In this document: positions 1 through 11,437 of the stretch, in pieces
Numbering within the stretch: position 1 is the stretch's first letter
How the letters are laid out: each line of letters starts with the position of its first letter
DNA from: Vibrio kanaloae
GTDB lineage: Bacteria > Pseudomonadota > Gammaproteobacteria > Enterobacterales > Vibrionaceae
Assembly (NCBI RefSeq): GCF_024347535.1
Contig: NZ_AP025497.1
Span: 1,984,001-2,048,000 of the forward strand
Direction: 5' to 3'
DNA: 64,000 bases
Notes under the pieces: model-generated
Database searches by the model: none
What the model was told of the DNA's origin: nothing
Seen by the model: the letters and a program-made list of their open reading frames with translations, nothing else
Program-made: the position numbers and the translations under genes

Positions 1-86
1 CCGCCGAATACCCAAAAGCAGCAGAGCGCGTTGCATACGCCGCTAAGCAATTCGGTGTTCACGGTAACGAGATTGTTCCGAACTAA
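1..86 (+). CDS. C-terminal 27 residues of an unidentified protein (5' truncated by window edge)
   Basis: An open frame beginning at base 3 runs to a TAA at 84-86 and encodes a hydrophilic, alanine-rich tail that ends in ...NEIVPN. A strong terminator hairpin follows about 45 bases later, which supports this as the true end of a gene. Too little is present to assign a family, and I do not guess one. It converges on the formate-dehydrogenase-like gene on the other strand. Confidence 0.6.
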   Translation, partial: AEYPKAAERVAYAAKQFGVHGNEIVPN

Positions 87-131
87 GCTATTTGCTGACT
101 AGGTCACTTGATACCTAATTAGAGCTCAACA

Positions 132-168
132 AAAAAGCCGCGTAACTCTCAGAGTTATGCGGCTTTTT
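132..168. terminator. Bidirectional intrinsic terminator
   Basis: The arms AAAAAGCCGC and GCGGCTTTTT enclose a further TAACTCT/AGAGTTA stem. A/T tracts lie on both sides, so the hairpin can end transcription from the truncated gene on the left and from the large minus-strand gene on the right. Confidence 0.9.
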
Positions 169-199
169 AATGCCTGCCATCGTCACCTAGCTAATATGA

Positions 200-3100
200 T
201 TAAGCCTCTGTTACTTCACTCTCAGTCTCGCGAATAGGATCAATACGCACAGCCGCTACCTTAAACTCAGGGATCTTGGCATGCGGATCTGTCGCAGTGG
301 TAGTCAAACGGTTAACCGGTGATTCTACGAAATGGAATGGAATAAACACCACGCCTTGCTGCATTCGCTTGGTTACAAACGCTGCGATTTCAATTTCGCC
401 ACGACGTGTTGAGACTTTCAGCATCTGACCATTCGAGATACCTAGCGCTTCAGCATCATGAACACTCACCATGGCACGCGGCCCTGCTAAGTTATCCAGC
501 CCTTTGGTTTTACGTGTCATGGTTCCGGTGTGGAACTGCTCCAATACCCGCCCCGTTGTTAGCACTAATGGGAATTCTGAATCCGGCAGCTCTGCCGCAT
601 ACCGAAACGGAATCGCTTCCATTTGACCACGCCCGCGAGTGAATTGGGTTTGGTGCATGATGCGAGTGCCGTCTGGGTTGTTCTTATTACTCGGCCACTG
701 TACGCCATTAACCGTTATGTTCTCCCAACGTAAACCACCATACTGTGGCGTTACACGTGCTATCTCATTGGTGATATCAGCAACCGAGCCATATTCCCAA
801 TTACCGCCCATCGCATTAGCCAACATTTGGATAATCACCCAATCTTCTTTCGCTTCACCTGGAGGTAGCACCGCTGGGTTAATACGCTGAACGCGTCGCT
901 CAGTATTGGTAAAGTGACCTGACTTTTCAGCGAACGAGCAAGATGGCAGAACCACATCGGCATACTGCGCCGTTTCAGTTAAGAAGATATCTTGAACGAC
1001 AAGGAAATCCAACGCTTCAAGCCCTTCAATCACGTGCGCTTGGTTTGGATCACTAAGCACTGGATTTTCGCCCATCACGTATAAACCACGTACATCTCGA
1101 TTACACGCACCATCAATAATCTCGGTCAACGTTAACCCCGTTTCAGCAGGCAAATCAGCAACGCCCCACTCCATCGCGAACTTTTGGCGAACCATTGGGT
1201 TATACACTTTCTGATAGCCTGGCAGGTTGTTTGGCAATGCGCCCATGTCGCACGCACCTTGAACATTGGATTGGCCACGCAGTGGGTTGATACCACCACC
1301 TTCAATACCGATGTTGCCACACAAGAGTTGCAGGTTAGCAATCGAGCGAACGTTATCGTGGCCAGTGGTATGTTGCGTGATACCCATGGAGTAATACACC
1401 GCAGTACGTTTTGCCGTACCGATCAAGCGTGCCATTGCGAAGATGTCTTCCGCTTTAACGCCAGTCACCAGCTCTACTTTGTCTAGTGAATAGCTTGGTG
1501 ACATCACCTCTTGGAGCAAGGTATCAAAGCCATCGACACGATCTTCGATATACTCTTGGTCATACCAACCGTGTTTGATGATCTGTTGCATCACACCATT
1601 AATCAGCATCACATCGGTACCCGGTCTGTGCGCTAAATAAAGCTCAGCATGGTCAGCAATATCGATTCTTTTAGGATCGGCGACAATCAAACGAGCACCG
1701 TTATGCCTCACAGCCTGTTTGATGTGTGAGCCGATAATTGGGTGCGCGGATGTAGTGTCTGAACCAATGATAAAGATAACATCTGAGTGTTTGATACTTG
1801 GGATATCATTAGTCATCGCCCCGCTGCCCAGCGAAGCTTCTAAACCTGTAACAGTCGAAGCATGACAAAGGCGCGCACAGTGATCGACGTTATTGGTGCC
1901 TAGCTCGCGACGTATAAATTTTTGGAACGCATAGTTATCTTCGTTGGTGGTTTTAGCCGACGAAAAACCCGCCAAAGCGTTACTGCCCAAGCCTTGCTTA
2001 ATCGCGGTAAACTTCTCGGCAATAAGCTCGACTGCTTCATCCCAGCTTGCAGGTTGCAACCAGCCATCTTTACGAATTAGTGGTGTGGTTAAACGCGCAT
2101 GACTGCCCACAAAGTCGAAGCCGAATCGTCCCTTAACACACAACATGCCTTCATTAACCGGAGAATCACCGCCCTCGATATAGCGGATTTTGTTTTTCTG
2201 CTCATCGATATGCATGGTTAGCTTACAGCCGACACCGCAATAAGTGCAGATGGTATCGACTTTCTTAAGTACGTCTGTGTCTCCCTGCTTTCTATCACGA
2301 GCATCGACCATTGCACCGGTCGGACACGCCTGAATACACGATCCACATTGAACGCAGTTTGAGTCGCCCATTAAGGTCTTGTCCGCACCAAAGTTAGGGC
2401 GACATTCAGGTCTTGATGCAGGTTTGCCATCGGATTGATTCATAAAGCTTAAAACGCCATGGACATTCTGTTCTCGACACGCTTGGATACACTGGCCGCA
2501 ACTGATACAGCGGTTGGCGTCAAAGACAATAAATTCTGAGCTATCATCGACTGAAAATTTTTGTCTTGTTAAACCGACCTTCGCTTCTTCTGCACGTATC
2601 GCCTGCCAGTTCTCATTCGAAGCCACATCGATTTTGTATTCTGGATGGGTTTGCGTTGCTTTGTATTCGGTCGAGTAGTCTCGTAGGTCGCAATCGGTAT
2701 TAGCTTGGCAGCCACACTCTAAACATCTTGCAGCTTCAGCAATGGCATCGGCATTATCAAAGCCTGTTTCTACTTCCTCAAAACTTTGCTCGCGCTGCTC
2801 TGGGGTGAGCTCTGGCATGATTTTACGAGCCATGCGTTGTATCGACTGATATTGCTCAGGATCCACCGCTTTGAGCTGTTTGTGCTTTCTTGAGTTAAAC
2901 GGTTTAGCCGGAATATTTTCCATATCACCATGGAAGAAGCGATCGATCGCTTGTGCAGCAATACGCCCATCCCCCACCGCTTCAACCGCGGTTGCAGGAC
3001 CTCGCCGGAAATCACCGATACTAAATATATTACCGGTTCCGGTATGCATGGTTCGCGGATCAGCGTCCGCAGTATTCCAACGCGTTAACGGGATTTCTAG

Positions 3101-4429
3101 TGACTCATTGTCCATAAAGCTAAGATCAGGCTTTTGCGACACGGCGGCAATCACAGTATCGAAAGCCTCAACAAAAAACTCACCCGTAGGTTTCGGGCTT
3201 CGTCGACCTGATGCATCCGCAGGGCCAAGCGCCATACGCTCTAATCTTATTTCAGATACATGGCCATTTTCACCAGCCATATTCTCAGTAGGATTGGTCA
3301 AGAAGTGAAACTTCACTCCTTCGTGTTCAGCTTCTTCAATTTCGTAGTCTTCCGCCGGCATCTCGTCTCGTGTTCGTCGATAAATTAGCGTGGTATCGGC
3401 CCCATCACGGACTGCTGTTCGAGCGCAGTCAATCGCGGTATTACCACCGCCGATCACCGCGACTTTCTTACCCGTAATGAAGTTTTTGTCAGTCACATAA
3501 TCTTTCAAGTAATCGACACCCAAATAGCAGCCACCAAGGTCACTACCGGGATAATTCATCTCAACGGCTTGTGACGCACCCACTGCTAAGCAAACCGCAT
3601 CAAAATCACGGCTAAGATCTGACAAGGTGAAATCAACACCAAGCTTCTTATCGCACTCTACTGCCATTCCGTTACGACACATGAGCTCGATTTCTTTATC
3701 TAGAATCGACTTCGGTAGGCGATACTCAGGAATGCCATAACGCAACCAACCACCAGCTTTAGGCATCGATTCGTAAACACTGACATCATAACCTTCATTA
3801 GATAGGTAATAACCTGCTGTTAAGCCACCAGGGCCACTACCAACAATTGCAATACTCTTGTCTTTGTTGGGTTTCTTCGCTGGCATGTAGCTCTCTTGAG
3901 CGGCCAGATCGGCATCGGCTGCATGTCGTTTTAGCTGACGAATCGCGATGGATTCATCGACCAAGTTACGACGACATTCGGTTTCACAGAAAGCAGGACA
4001 CACACGACCAATTGAAAGCGGCATTGGTAATGTCTTTTTGATCACTTCAATCGCTTTGATGTGATCATTTTGCGCAATATGATGGAGGTAAGATTGGATA
4101 TCGACACCCGCAGGGCAAGCGGTTTGGCACGGTGCTTCACAGTCAGCGTAGTGGTCTACCATGATACGATTCAACGCATCTTGTCGATGAGCCGTTAGCT
4201 GTTTAGATTGAGTGGTGATGTTCAAGCCATTGGCTACCCCAAGCTCACAAGAACGTGTCACGCCCATCCCATCCACTTCAACCACACACAAATCACACGG
4301 CACTTTGTCCGTTGTTTTGTTCAAACCACATAACGATGGAATCTCTAAACCACATGTTTTTGCTGCCTCAAGAACGGTTTGCCCTTGTTCAACGATTCGA
4401 AATTTTCCATCAATGACGATTTGAATCAT
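200..4429 (-). CDS. Fused GltD-like flavoprotein / molybdopterin formate dehydrogenase alpha-like protein
   Basis: This 1409-residue cytoplasmic protein has no signal peptide. Domains in order: a 2Fe-2S ferredoxin-like domain (about 1-80, cysteines in SLCG, PCDLC and SCE); a cysteine-rich GltD-type N-terminal domain (about 85-180); a GltD/AegA-like flavoprotein (about 190-510) with an FAD fingerprint GSGPGG near 197 and an NAD(P) fingerprint GGGNTA near 326; two 4Fe-4S motifs near 641 and 693; then an FdhF-type molybdopterin domain starting with CTYCGVGC near 730. The expected active-site residue is Cys855 (codon TGT at 1865-1867), so it is not a selenoprotein. The likely reaction is formate oxidation or CO2 reduction coupled internally to NAD(P). 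In E. coli these parts are separate proteins (FdhF and AegA/YgfT). An AGGA ribosome site precedes the ATG. It appears monocistronic. The family assignment is firm; the physiological electron partner is inference. Confidence 0.85.
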   Translation of the reverse strand: MIQIVIDGKFRIVEQGQTVLEAAKTCGLEIPSLCGLNKTTDKVPCDLCVVEVDGMGVTRSCELGVANGLNITTQSKQLTAHRQDALNRIMVDHYADCEAPCQTACPAGVDIQSYLHHIAQNDHIKAIEVIKKTLPMPLSIGRVCPAFCETECRRNLVDESIAIRQLKRHAADADLAAQESYMPAKKPNKDKSIAIVGSGPGGLTAGYYLSNEGYDVSVYESMPKAGGWLRYGIPEYRLPKSILDKEIELMCRNGMAVECDKKLGVDFTLSDLSRDFDAVCLAVGASQAVEMNYPGSDLGGCYLGVDYLKDYVTDKNFITGKKVAVIGGGNTAIDCARTAVRDGADTTLIYRRTRDEMPAEDYEIEEAEHEGVKFHFLTNPTENMAGENGHVSEIRLERMALGPADASGRRSPKPTGEFFVEAFDTVIAAVSQKPDLSFMDNESLEIPLTRWNTADADPRTMHTGTGNIFSIGDFRRGPATAVEAVGDGRIAAQAIDRFFHGDMENIPAKPFNSRKHKQLKAVDPEQYQSIQRMARKIMPELTPEQREQSFEEVETGFDNADAIAEAARCLECGCQANTDCDLRDYSTEYKATQTHPEYKIDVASNENWQAIRAEEAKVGLTRQKFSVDDSSEFIVFDANRCISCGQCIQACREQNVHGVLSFMNQSDGKPASRPECRPNFGADKTLMGDSNCVQCGSCIQACPTGAMVDARDRKQGDTDVLKKVDTICTYCGVGCKLTMHIDEQKNKIRYIEGGDSPVNEGMLCVKGRFGFDFVGSHARLTTPLIRKDGWLQPASWDEAVELIAEKFTAIKQGLGSNALAGFSSAKTTNEDNYAFQKFIRRELGTNNVDHCARLCHASTVTGLEASLGSGAMTNDIPSIKHSDVIFIIGSDTTSAHPIIGSHIKQAVRHNGARLIVADPKRIDIADHAELYLAHRPGTDVMLINGVMQQIIKHGWYDQEYIEDRVDGFDTLLQEVMSPSYSLDKVELVTGVKAEDIFAMARLIGTAKRTAVYYSMGITQHTTGHDNVRSIANLQLLCGNIGIEGGGINPLRGQSNVQGACDMGALPNNLPGYQKVYNPMVRQKFAMEWGVADLPAETGLTLTEIIDGACNRDVRGLYVMGENPVLSDPNQAHVIEGLEALDFLVVQDIFLTETAQYADVVLPSCSFAEKSGHFTNTERRVQRINPAVLPPGEAKEDWVIIQMLANAMGGNWEYGSVADITNEIARVTPQYGGLRWENITVNGVQWPSNKNNPDGTRIMHQTQFTRGRGQMEAIPFRYAAELPDSEFPLVLTTGRVLEQFHTGTMTRKTKGLDNLAGPRAMVSVHDAEALGISNGQMLKVSTRRGEIEIAAFVTKRMQQGVVFIPFHFVESPVNRLTTTATDPHAKIPEFKVAAVRIDPIRETESEVTEA

Positions 4430-4670
4430 ACCTTAGTCCTACCTTTACCTTTCGCACACGCGGGATATCAACAATTAAAAATATAAGCAATACAATATCG
4501 TTAACATTATTAGACTCATGGCATTACCATACATTATTTGTGGATTTGTACGTGTGACCTCAAACAAGTTCCATTGATAATAACCATAAGATATGAGTGG
4601 TCTTATCAGTGTCGATGAGAAGATTGAACTGGAGGCATTCAGTTGAAAAGAGTTAAATGTGAGGTACAAA

Positions 4671-4695
4671 AAAGCCCCTAATGGTTAGGGGCTTT
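4671..4695 (-). terminator. Intrinsic terminator of the muk operon
   Basis: The stem AAAGCCCCTAA/TTAGGGGCTTT has a 3-base loop. Reading the minus strand it is followed by a run of T, and it lies 30 bases past the mukB stop. The rest of 4430-4670 shows no convincing gene. Confidence 0.9.
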
Positions 4696-4724
4696 GAACA
4701 AATATCATTGGGCCATTACCGAGC

Positions 4725-7700
4725 TTACTGCTCAGCTTCTTCGATAAGCTCTTGAACCGGAGAGGCTGGTTTATTTTGCGCAAAACCACGCAGGCCAACA
4801 ACGTGCACGTGTTCGTGATCTTTGAAAACCTTACGTACCAGTTTATAGGTTGTGCCTTTTTCTGGGCTAATGTTCTCTGGGGCTGCAATCAAAAGTTGCA
4901 TGCCTAGACGATCACAAAGCTCAAACAGTGTTGAGATAGATTTGGCATCCAAACGTGCTGCCTCATCAAGGAACAACAAGCGACATGGGACGATATCTTT
5001 ACTACGAAGTCGACGAGACTCCTCTTCCCAACTTTGGATAACCATCAACAGAATGGATTGACCCGTACCGATAGCTTCACCCGTAGAAAGTGCGCCCGAT
5101 TCAGCTTGTAACCAACCGTCTGAACCACGGTTAACTTCTACACTTAACTCTAGGTAGTTACGGTAATCCAGTAACTCTTCACCCAGAACCTGTGGAGAGC
5201 GTTGACCCATATCGATATGTGGGTTAACACGTTGGAACAGCTTCGCCATTGCTTCTGAGAAGGTAAAGCGAGTACTTTCAAACAGGTCTTTATGTTGCTC
5301 TTGCTGGGTAGCGAGGCCGGACAATAAGATCTCGTGGCTTTCACGGATCTTAACGTTCAGACGTACGCCCTTAACCTGACCAAAGTAAATATTAGACAAG
5401 CCTTGGTTCAGCATGCGGATACGGTTCTGCTCACGCTGAATCGTCTTCTTAATGATGCTAGCTACCGACTCAGAGCTGATCGCTAGGCGATTTTCACGCT
5501 GCGTCAGTTCTTCTGTTAGACGAGCCAGTTCAACTTCCATCTCTTCGATTGCTTCAACCGGATCATCGGTATGAATGATGTCTTGGCGAATACGCTCACG
5601 AAGGTGTTGGTAAACCGCAATATAGAACAGAACCTTACGCTCTGGATGAGCATTGTCTTCAGATAGGCGTAGCGAATCGCGTAGGTCTTCATTGTCAGCC
5701 ACCGCCAAACGTAGCGCACCCAGTGATTTATCCGACATTGAGCGAAGTTCGCCTGCCGTTAGGTATGCCAATTCACGCTTGTGGAGACGACGCTCAACAT
5801 CATTCTCACGGGCTAAACGAAGTACTGAACACCAACCTGCTTTCGCTGCAACCACGAAGGTACGAAGCTCTGTATACTCTTTCTGTACTTTCTTAAGACG
5901 CTTAGCCAGTGCTTTCATCTCAAGTTCTGTTGACGTAATCGTACGCTCGTATTCGCTCTTACGGCTACGAGAGGTGTGCAAACGCTCTTGAAGCTCATCA
6001 CGACGACGTACAGCACGCTCTTCAGAGCCTTCATCAGCGTTTACACCGAACTCTTGAAGCTCTTGCTTAAACTCTTGAACCGTTTCTTGCTTCGCTTGAT
6101 GTGAGCTCTTCAGTGCCGCCAATACTTGGTTGTATTGGTTCATCTGTTCGCGAGCTTGCTTCAAACCATCGCGGCCTTTGGTTCTTGCTTGTTCAGCTTG
6201 AACTAGTTTCGCTTTTAATTGCTCGCTCAGTTCACTGCTCTTATTAAGTAAATCAACAGAATCTGCGTAAGCAAAGTAGTGACGACGCTCAATCAAATCA
6301 GACAGTGCGAATACTTTGCCTTTTAGAGCTTGTAGCGCTTTATCAGCTTGTTGATATTCCGCTTCTAGCGCTTCAAATTGCTCAGGGTCTGCATCTAGTG
6401 CAGAAACAACCTGCTCCAATGAATTAAGTGCTTTACCGTGATTGTTCAAGAAAGACTTCGCTTCACTCAAACGCTCAAGTTGTACTTCTAGTTCAGCAAG
6501 GCGTTCAGCTAAGGTTTCGTCTTCTAAAATACGTACCATAGGCGCGAGTTTGTCTAGCGCACCAAGTGCGTGCTTGCTTTGTAGAAGTTGGCTGCGTTGC
6601 TGCTGTTCTTTAGAATCCAACTCAGCCAAAGAACGAACAATTTGACTACGCTTATCACGAATAGACGCTAGAGCCTGTTCAGGATCGGCGTTGAATGCAA
6701 CGTGCAGGTGTCTCGCAACAAAGCTGTTGAATGCTTGGTATAAGCGATTCAGTTTTTGTGCATCAAATGCTGCTTTCGCGTGGTTCTCAACAACCACATC
6801 ACGCTCTTCACGTAATTTCTCTAAGCGTTGTTCACGAGCCGCACGGCCAAACAACGGGATCTCAGGGAAGCGAGAGTAACGCATTTGGCGATCGTTAAGC
6901 TGAACACATACAGCGCCCTCTAACTCATCGGCATTGAATGAGCTGTCATCAAACGCATCGACATCGCCTTCTAGGATGTAAAGATCTTCTGGACAGTCAT
7001 CAAGGTCCACCAACTTCTCTTTAATACCACTGAGATCAGACACCACAATCGCATGACGAGCTGGGCCGTACATCGCACTGAAGTAAGGAGCATCGCCAAT
7101 CGTGATATCGTCGTAGATCTCAGAAAGCAGCACGCCTCCAAGCATATCCGCCAGGCCTTTCAGTCGACGATCGTTAGAACCACCCGGTGAAGCTAAGCGT
7201 TCAATCTCTTGATCAAGTTCAGCACGACGAGTTGCCAATCGCTCTTTCGCGGCCGCTTGAGATTTCTCATCTTCAAGTACTTGCTGCATGTGAGTCATCA
7301 CTGCTTGGCTATCTTCGAGCTCAGCTTCGGTTTGCCCTCTTAACGCTTCAAGAGCATCGTTTGCCGTTATCCACGCAGGAGCAATGGACTCAAGCTTTTG
7401 AATCTCTTGATCGTGGTTTTGTTGCACACGACGTTGCTCACTCTTCGCTTCACGCAGCTCTTCTTGAGCGTACTCAAGCGTTTCGATCTGCATTGCATGA
7501 CGTTCGCGTTCTTCGTCGAAAACCGCTTCGTCAGTCAGTGAGATGTTATGTTGCTTTTGATATTCAGTCGCAAGCTCTTTTGCTTGACGTTGTTGTGCCA
7601 CGTCACGAGCCATGTCGCGGTGCTGAGCACGCCACTGTTGTTCATTTTCAACAACGTGTTTTGCGTTACGGCCTTTTTCTAACGCCTGCTTAGCACTGTA

Positions 7701-9185
7701 GGATGCTTCTTTACGCTCTACGTCACCAACAATGCTTTTAACCAAAGATAACGCTTTGTCGAACTGTGCAGACGCAGCAGATGACATGTCTAGCTTATGC
7801 TTAGTAGACAGTAGCGTTTGCGTGCTTGATTCTTGTTGGGCTTTTAGCTCAGAAACCAGAGTTAATGCACTTTCTGCGGTAATAGATTCATCACCAAGTA
7901 ACTGCTTCGTTTTCTCTAATGCTTGAACCGCTTGTTGGTATTGCAATGCACGAGTTTGTTGAACATCCAAAGCTTGTTGATAGTCAGCCAACTGAGTTTT
8001 CAGGCTATCCACTTCTTCTTCAGTAATGTTAGCCTGTTCTTCAGCAAGAAGTACTCGCTCTTGGGCTTCTTCAACCACCATCATCTGCTCTTCTAGACGC
8101 TCATTAAGCTCTTCTAGATCTTCGCTGTAGCGGGCAATTTTCTCTTGCTGACGAAGTGCAGTTTGAACCAGTTGAAGATGATCTGAAGCCGCTTGATAAT
8201 CTTGCTCTAGCGCAGACTCTTGATCGACCAGCAGTTCAAGTTCTTCTTGAACACGATTCAGCAGGTTGTTTTGATCAAGCAAGGTTTCGCGAGAACCAAA
8301 CAGTTCACCACGGAGCTTCATGGTTTGATCTAGCTTGTTACGACGATCGTTGGCATGGCGCATGTAATCTGCTGCCACATAGTTCGTTGATTCAGTGATC
8401 AAATGCTTGAACAAGTCACGATCCGACTGCGTTGTCTTGATCGCTTCTAGCGTCATGCGGTTTTCGCGTAATGCTGATTCCATATCTTGGAATGCTTTCT
8501 TCACACCGCCGTTTTGCGGCAGAAGGTAATCACGCAGAGAGCGCGTAATCGCACTAGAGATACCACCATAAAGTGATGCCTCAATTAAGCGGTAGAACTT
8601 AGAGCGATCACTGCTGTTACGCAGTTTCTTAGGAACGACACCGTACTCAAACATCTGTGAGTGGTAATCAACAATCGAAGAGAAGGCTTTGAAGTGTGCA
8701 CCTTCGTATTGTGCAACTGCAGCTTTCACATCGTTCAACTGACACACACGAGCGTGACTGTCTGAAACGTTCTGAATCAGTACATCCGTTGGTTTCACAT
8801 GGCTTGGAAGACCTTGGATAACGAACGGCTTGATATCGACTTTCTTATCACGACCCGCGACTTGCTGCAGTTTTACTGCAAACAGTAGGCGTTGATTGCG
8901 AGAATTCACAACGTCTAGCGCCGAATAACATGCGCCAGGTTGAAGCTTACCGTAAAGGCCTTTATCACGAGACGACTGTGAGCTGCCCGCTTCCGTCGTG
9001 TTACGGAAATGCAGAAGGCTTTGGTCGGGGATAAGTGCAGTGATGAATGCCGCCATTGTGGTCGACTTACCTGCACCGTTACCGCCAGAAAGTGTTGTAA
9101 CCAATCCATCAATATCAAAAGTACGCGCAAAGAAGCCGTTCCAGTTGACCATGGTTAATGATTGATACTTACCTCTTTCAATCAT
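4725..9185 (-). CDS. mukB: Chromosome partition protein MukB (SMC-like ATPase)
   Basis: MukB is the SMC-like ATPase of the MukBEF condensin, which extrudes DNA loops and organises the chromosome. The 1486-residue length matches the family. The head contains a Walker A motif GGNGAGKS at residues 34-41, then long coiled-coil arms rich in Glu, Gln and Ala on both sides of a central hinge near residues 650-800. The C-terminal half-head carries the signature STGEAIGTG near 1367 and Walker [11 protein letters not shown] near 1408. The ATG overlaps the mukE stop in an ATGA arrangement, indicating translational coupling. It is the last gene of the cmoM-mukF-mukE-mukB order, the same as in E. coli, and is followed by a terminator. 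Confidence 0.98.
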   Translation of the reverse strand: MIERGKYQSLTMVNWNGFFARTFDIDGLVTTLSGGNGAGKSTTMAAFITALIPDQSLLHFRNTTEAGSSQSSRDKGLYGKLQPGACYSALDVVNSRNQRLLFAVKLQQVAGRDKKVDIKPFVIQGLPSHVKPTDVLIQNVSDSHARVCQLNDVKAAVAQYEGAHFKAFSSIVDYHSQMFEYGVVPKKLRNSSDRSKFYRLIEASLYGGISSAITRSLRDYLLPQNGGVKKAFQDMESALRENRMTLEAIKTTQSDRDLFKHLITESTNYVAADYMRHANDRRNKLDQTMKLRGELFGSRETLLDQNNLLNRVQEELELLVDQESALEQDYQAASDHLQLVQTALRQQEKIARYSEDLEELNERLEEQMMVVEEAQERVLLAEEQANITEEEVDSLKTQLADYQQALDVQQTRALQYQQAVQALEKTKQLLGDESITAESALTLVSELKAQQESSTQTLLSTKHKLDMSSAASAQFDKALSLVKSIVGDVERKEASYSAKQALEKGRNAKHVVENEQQWRAQHRDMARDVAQQRQAKELATEYQKQHNISLTDEAVFDEERERHAMQIETLEYAQEELREAKSEQRRVQQNHDQEIQKLESIAPAWITANDALEALRGQTEAELEDSQAVMTHMQQVLEDEKSQAAAKERLATRRAELDQEIERLASPGGSNDRRLKGLADMLGGVLLSEIYDDITIGDAPYFSAMYGPARHAIVVSDLSGIKEKLVDLDDCPEDLYILEGDVDAFDDSSFNADELEGAVCVQLNDRQMRYSRFPEIPLFGRAAREQRLEKLREERDVVVENHAKAAFDAQKLNRLYQAFNSFVARHLHVAFNADPEQALASIRDKRSQIVRSLAELDSKEQQQRSQLLQSKHALGALDKLAPMVRILEDETLAERLAELEVQLERLSEAKSFLNNHGKALNSLEQVVSALDADPEQFEALEAEYQQADKALQALKGKVFALSDLIERRHYFAYADSVDLLNKSSELSEQLKAKLVQAEQARTKGRDGLKQAREQMNQYNQVLAALKSSHQAKQETVQEFKQELQEFGVNADEGSEERAVRRRDELQERLHTSRSRKSEYERTITSTELEMKALAKRLKKVQKEYTELRTFVVAAKAGWCSVLRLARENDVERRLHKRELAYLTAGELRSMSDKSLGALRLAVADNEDLRDSLRLSEDNAHPERKVLFYIAVYQHLRERIRQDIIHTDDPVEAIEEMEVELARLTEELTQRENRLAISSESVASIIKKTIQREQNRIRMLNQGLSNIYFGQVKGVRLNVKIRESHEILLSGLATQQEQHKDLFESTRFTFSEAMAKLFQRVNPHIDMGQRSPQVLGEELLDYRNYLELSVEVNRGSDGWLQAESGALSTGEAIGTGQSILLMVIQSWEEESRRLRSKDIVPCRLLFLDEAARLDAKSISTLFELCDRLGMQLLIAAPENISPEKGTTYKLVRKVFKDHEHVHVVGLRGFAQNKPASPVQELIEEAEQ

Positions 9186-9994
9186 GCTTCACCTTCTACT
9201 TTTGTTTGTTCGCCATCGTTCGACTCAAGGTCAAAGCCGGCTTGATCGTTAAAAATGTCTTGTTGACCGTTTTCGTCTACGTCTACGTCTGCATCGACTT
9301 CTGATACAGATTCTGTTTGCTCTTCATTCAACAAGCTACCTTGGTTAGGCTCTTGAGTATGCACCACAGCCTCACCATCACGGATAAGACGTAATTGCGC
9401 TTCTTTCATATCATCACCAACACGTACGTCAGCACCGAAACGGAATACCGCTTCGCTAATACGGAATTTACCCGTTTCGCCAATCGCAATCAGCATACCG
9501 ATGCGGCGTAGACGACGTAGAGAAGTACGTACTTTTTCGAATAACTTTTCTTTGTCTAAGTCAGAGCCAGACGCACGGTTGGTTGCTAGCTTCATGAGTT
9601 TTTTCTCATCCGCTAACGCCATTAGCTCTTCAAACAACTCTTGGTTGTTGAAAATGCCTTCGTGCGCTAAACGTTCTGGGCTTAGGTACAAGAAACACAA
9701 TACCTTGCCAACCAACATGTCTAGTTCAGACAACACACTACGACCAATGAGAGACGTAGAACGCGGACGCAAGTAAAAGAAGCCCTCTGGCGCTTTCACA
9801 AGCTCGGTGTTGTAGCGTTGATAAAAATGCTGAAGCTCAACTTCAAAATCAGAAAGTAACGCGTGGTTATCTAGATCTTCTGTTGAAATATGCTTACCTG
9901 AACGCAGCATACTGTCTAGCGCGGGGAACAGTGGGTTCGCTATCGCTTTTACCAGTTTCTCTGGCATGTAATCATCAGTACTTGTTAATGACAT
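9182..9994 (-). CDS. mukE: Chromosome partition protein MukE
   Basis: MukE is the winged-helix subunit that bridges MukF and the MukB heads. Highly conserved blocks are present, including [30 protein letters not shown] and FRFGADVR. I place the start at the ATG at 9994 (MSLTSTDD...) because it aligns with the E. coli N-terminus and has AAGG 10 bases upstream; an upstream in-frame start at 10012 would add only six residues. The protein has 270 residues against 234 in E. coli, and the excess is an acidic Asp/Glu/Gln-rich C-terminal tail. It overlaps mukF by 20 bases and mukB by 4. Confidence 0.96.
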   Translation of the reverse strand: MSLTSTDDYMPEKLVKAIANPLFPALDSMLRSGKHISTEDLDNHALLSDFEVELQHFYQRYNTELVKAPEGFFYLRPRSTSLIGRSVLSELDMLVGKVLCFLYLSPERLAHEGIFNNQELFEELMALADEKKLMKLATNRASGSDLDKEKLFEKVRTSLRRLRRIGMLIAIGETGKFRISEAVFRFGADVRVGDDMKEAQLRLIRDGEAVVHTQEPNQGSLLNEEQTESVSEVDADVDVDENGQQDIFNDQAGFDLESNDGEQTKVEGEA

Positions 9995-11312
9995 TTGCTT
10001 GTACCTTTGCACCGAAATCGTTGATTGCCTGCCAATCTGGCTGAATAGCCTGATAGTCAGACTCTGAGTAACCTAAGCGCACCGCTTGGTCGACAACAAT
10101 TCTGGCTAAATCAAAATGGTGTGTGCGAGGGTGTGCAGCGAGGTAGTCGCGTAGCACAAGGCCAAGATCAATTGGCGAACCTTGCTGTTTGTGAGCTTTT
10201 AACATCTCTGCAATTCGGTCTGAAAGCAGATCATTCACTTGCTCAAATTCTTCGTATTCTACGTCGATTGGCGCTTGACCCATCACTTCGTCATCACGAA
10301 GCACGAGTGCTTCATCACGCAGATCGGTGAGCTTCTCAGCATCGGCGTAAGTCAATAACCACGGCGCATCAAAGTAGTCGGTCACCGACTGACGCAAGCG
10401 TTGGCTAAAGGCACGGTTTTTATCCATATCAATCGCGGTACGGATAAACTTGTGAACGTGGCGGTCGTAACCGATCCACAAGTCGATCGCTTGCTGACCC
10501 CAACTGGTAATTCGATCGAGCTTCATCTGCAAGCCGAACAGGGTTTCGCCGACGAATTCGAGTTCATCGTCACCATAAACAATTTCTTGAATATCGAGGA
10601 TCTGCGTTTGCAGTTCATCACCCGCCGCTTGCAAGGTGTCTTGTAATTCTTTTAGCGTGGACGAGGTTTCTGAAAGCAAGGTTTCACAATTGTTAATCGC
10701 CTCTCGCCAATCCTTATTTAAAAGGTCGGCAATTTGCTGCTTAACGGTTTGCTGCTGCTCATCCATAACACGTTGGTTAAGATCAATTTGATCGAAAATT
10801 TCACCAACAGAGTATTTGAGCACACCGTATACGTTCTTTCTCCAATGTCCTGGCGTTCCGCCTTTTTGTGCTGCTTCAATGGCTTTTGCCATCTCATCTG
10901 CAACCATAGAAAGCTGGATAGACAATTTTAATTTGGAGAACTGACGATGACGTAAGTAATAATCTGAGATACCAATCGCCAATGGTGATAAGCGATAAAT
11001 GCTCGCGCCATCAGTGATTTCGCTGGTAAAGCGGCTAATCAACTTCTGTTTAACCAACTCGTTGATGGCATTGTTGGCACGAAACGCTGACGCTTCGCCA
11101 GTATCTTCAAACAGTCGAGTGACAATGGCAAATGCATCGTGCAGTTCACCCTCGCCCAACTCTTCATCGAACCTTTCATTGCTTAATACTGCGATAGCAA
11201 TCAAAAATGCTAAGCGCTCTGGTGGCAAGTTTAATGAAAAATCATGCTGCTTGACCCAGCCCACCAACTCATCAATTGGCTGCTCTTCGGCAGTTTGAGT
11301 CATTTCACTCAT
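9975..11312 (-). CDS. mukF: Chromosome partition protein MukF (kleisin)
   Basis: MukF is the kleisin of MukBEF; it dimerises and links the MukB heads, with MukE bound to its middle. The 445-residue length matches E. coli (440). Recognisable blocks are [12 protein letters not shown] near the N-terminal winged helix, [22 protein letters not shown] in the four-helix region, [20 protein letters not shown], and a C-terminal winged helix ending near [18 protein letters not shown] lies seven bases before the ATG. A 125-base gap separates it from cmoM and includes an AT-rich TATATAAC stretch on the minus strand, so a separate promoter for mukFEB is possible. Confidence 0.97.
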   Translation of the reverse strand: MSEMTQTAEEQPIDELVGWVKQHDFSLNLPPERLAFLIAIAVLSNERFDEELGEGELHDAFAIVTRLFEDTGEASAFRANNAINELVKQKLISRFTSEITDGASIYRLSPLAIGISDYYLRHRQFSKLKLSIQLSMVADEMAKAIEAAQKGGTPGHWRKNVYGVLKYSVGEIFDQIDLNQRVMDEQQQTVKQQIADLLNKDWREAINNCETLLSETSSTLKELQDTLQAAGDELQTQILDIQEIVYGDDELEFVGETLFGLQMKLDRITSWGQQAIDLWIGYDRHVHKFIRTAIDMDKNRAFSQRLRQSVTDYFDAPWLLTYADAEKLTDLRDEALVLRDDEVMGQAPIDVEYEEFEQVNDLLSDRIAEMLKAHKQQGSPIDLGLVLRDYLAAHPRTHHFDLARIVVDQAVRLGYSESDYQAIQPDWQAINDFGAKVQANVINKY

Positions 11313-11437
11313 TGTGGTTCCTGTTACTGTTCTTTGTCATATCAAACATGTTATATATGACGCCTATTTCTTTATGACGCGGGCTTCTTACGATCGCATA
11401 GCGCATCTTGTGGCTTCTTTTACCACATTCACCGCTG

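Noticed and set aside
1862..1867. Possible selenocysteine in the formate-dehydrogenase-like domain
   Set aside because: The active-site codon is TGT (Cys), not TGA, and the frame is uninterrupted.
2871..3308. 145-aa plus-strand open frame inside the formate-dehydrogenase-like gene
   Set aside because: It is antisense to well-conserved coding sequence with no family features; a shadow of the real gene.
7187..7693. 168-aa plus-strand open frame opposite mukB
   Set aside because: Composition reflects the antisense of mukB coiled coil; no start signals or motif.
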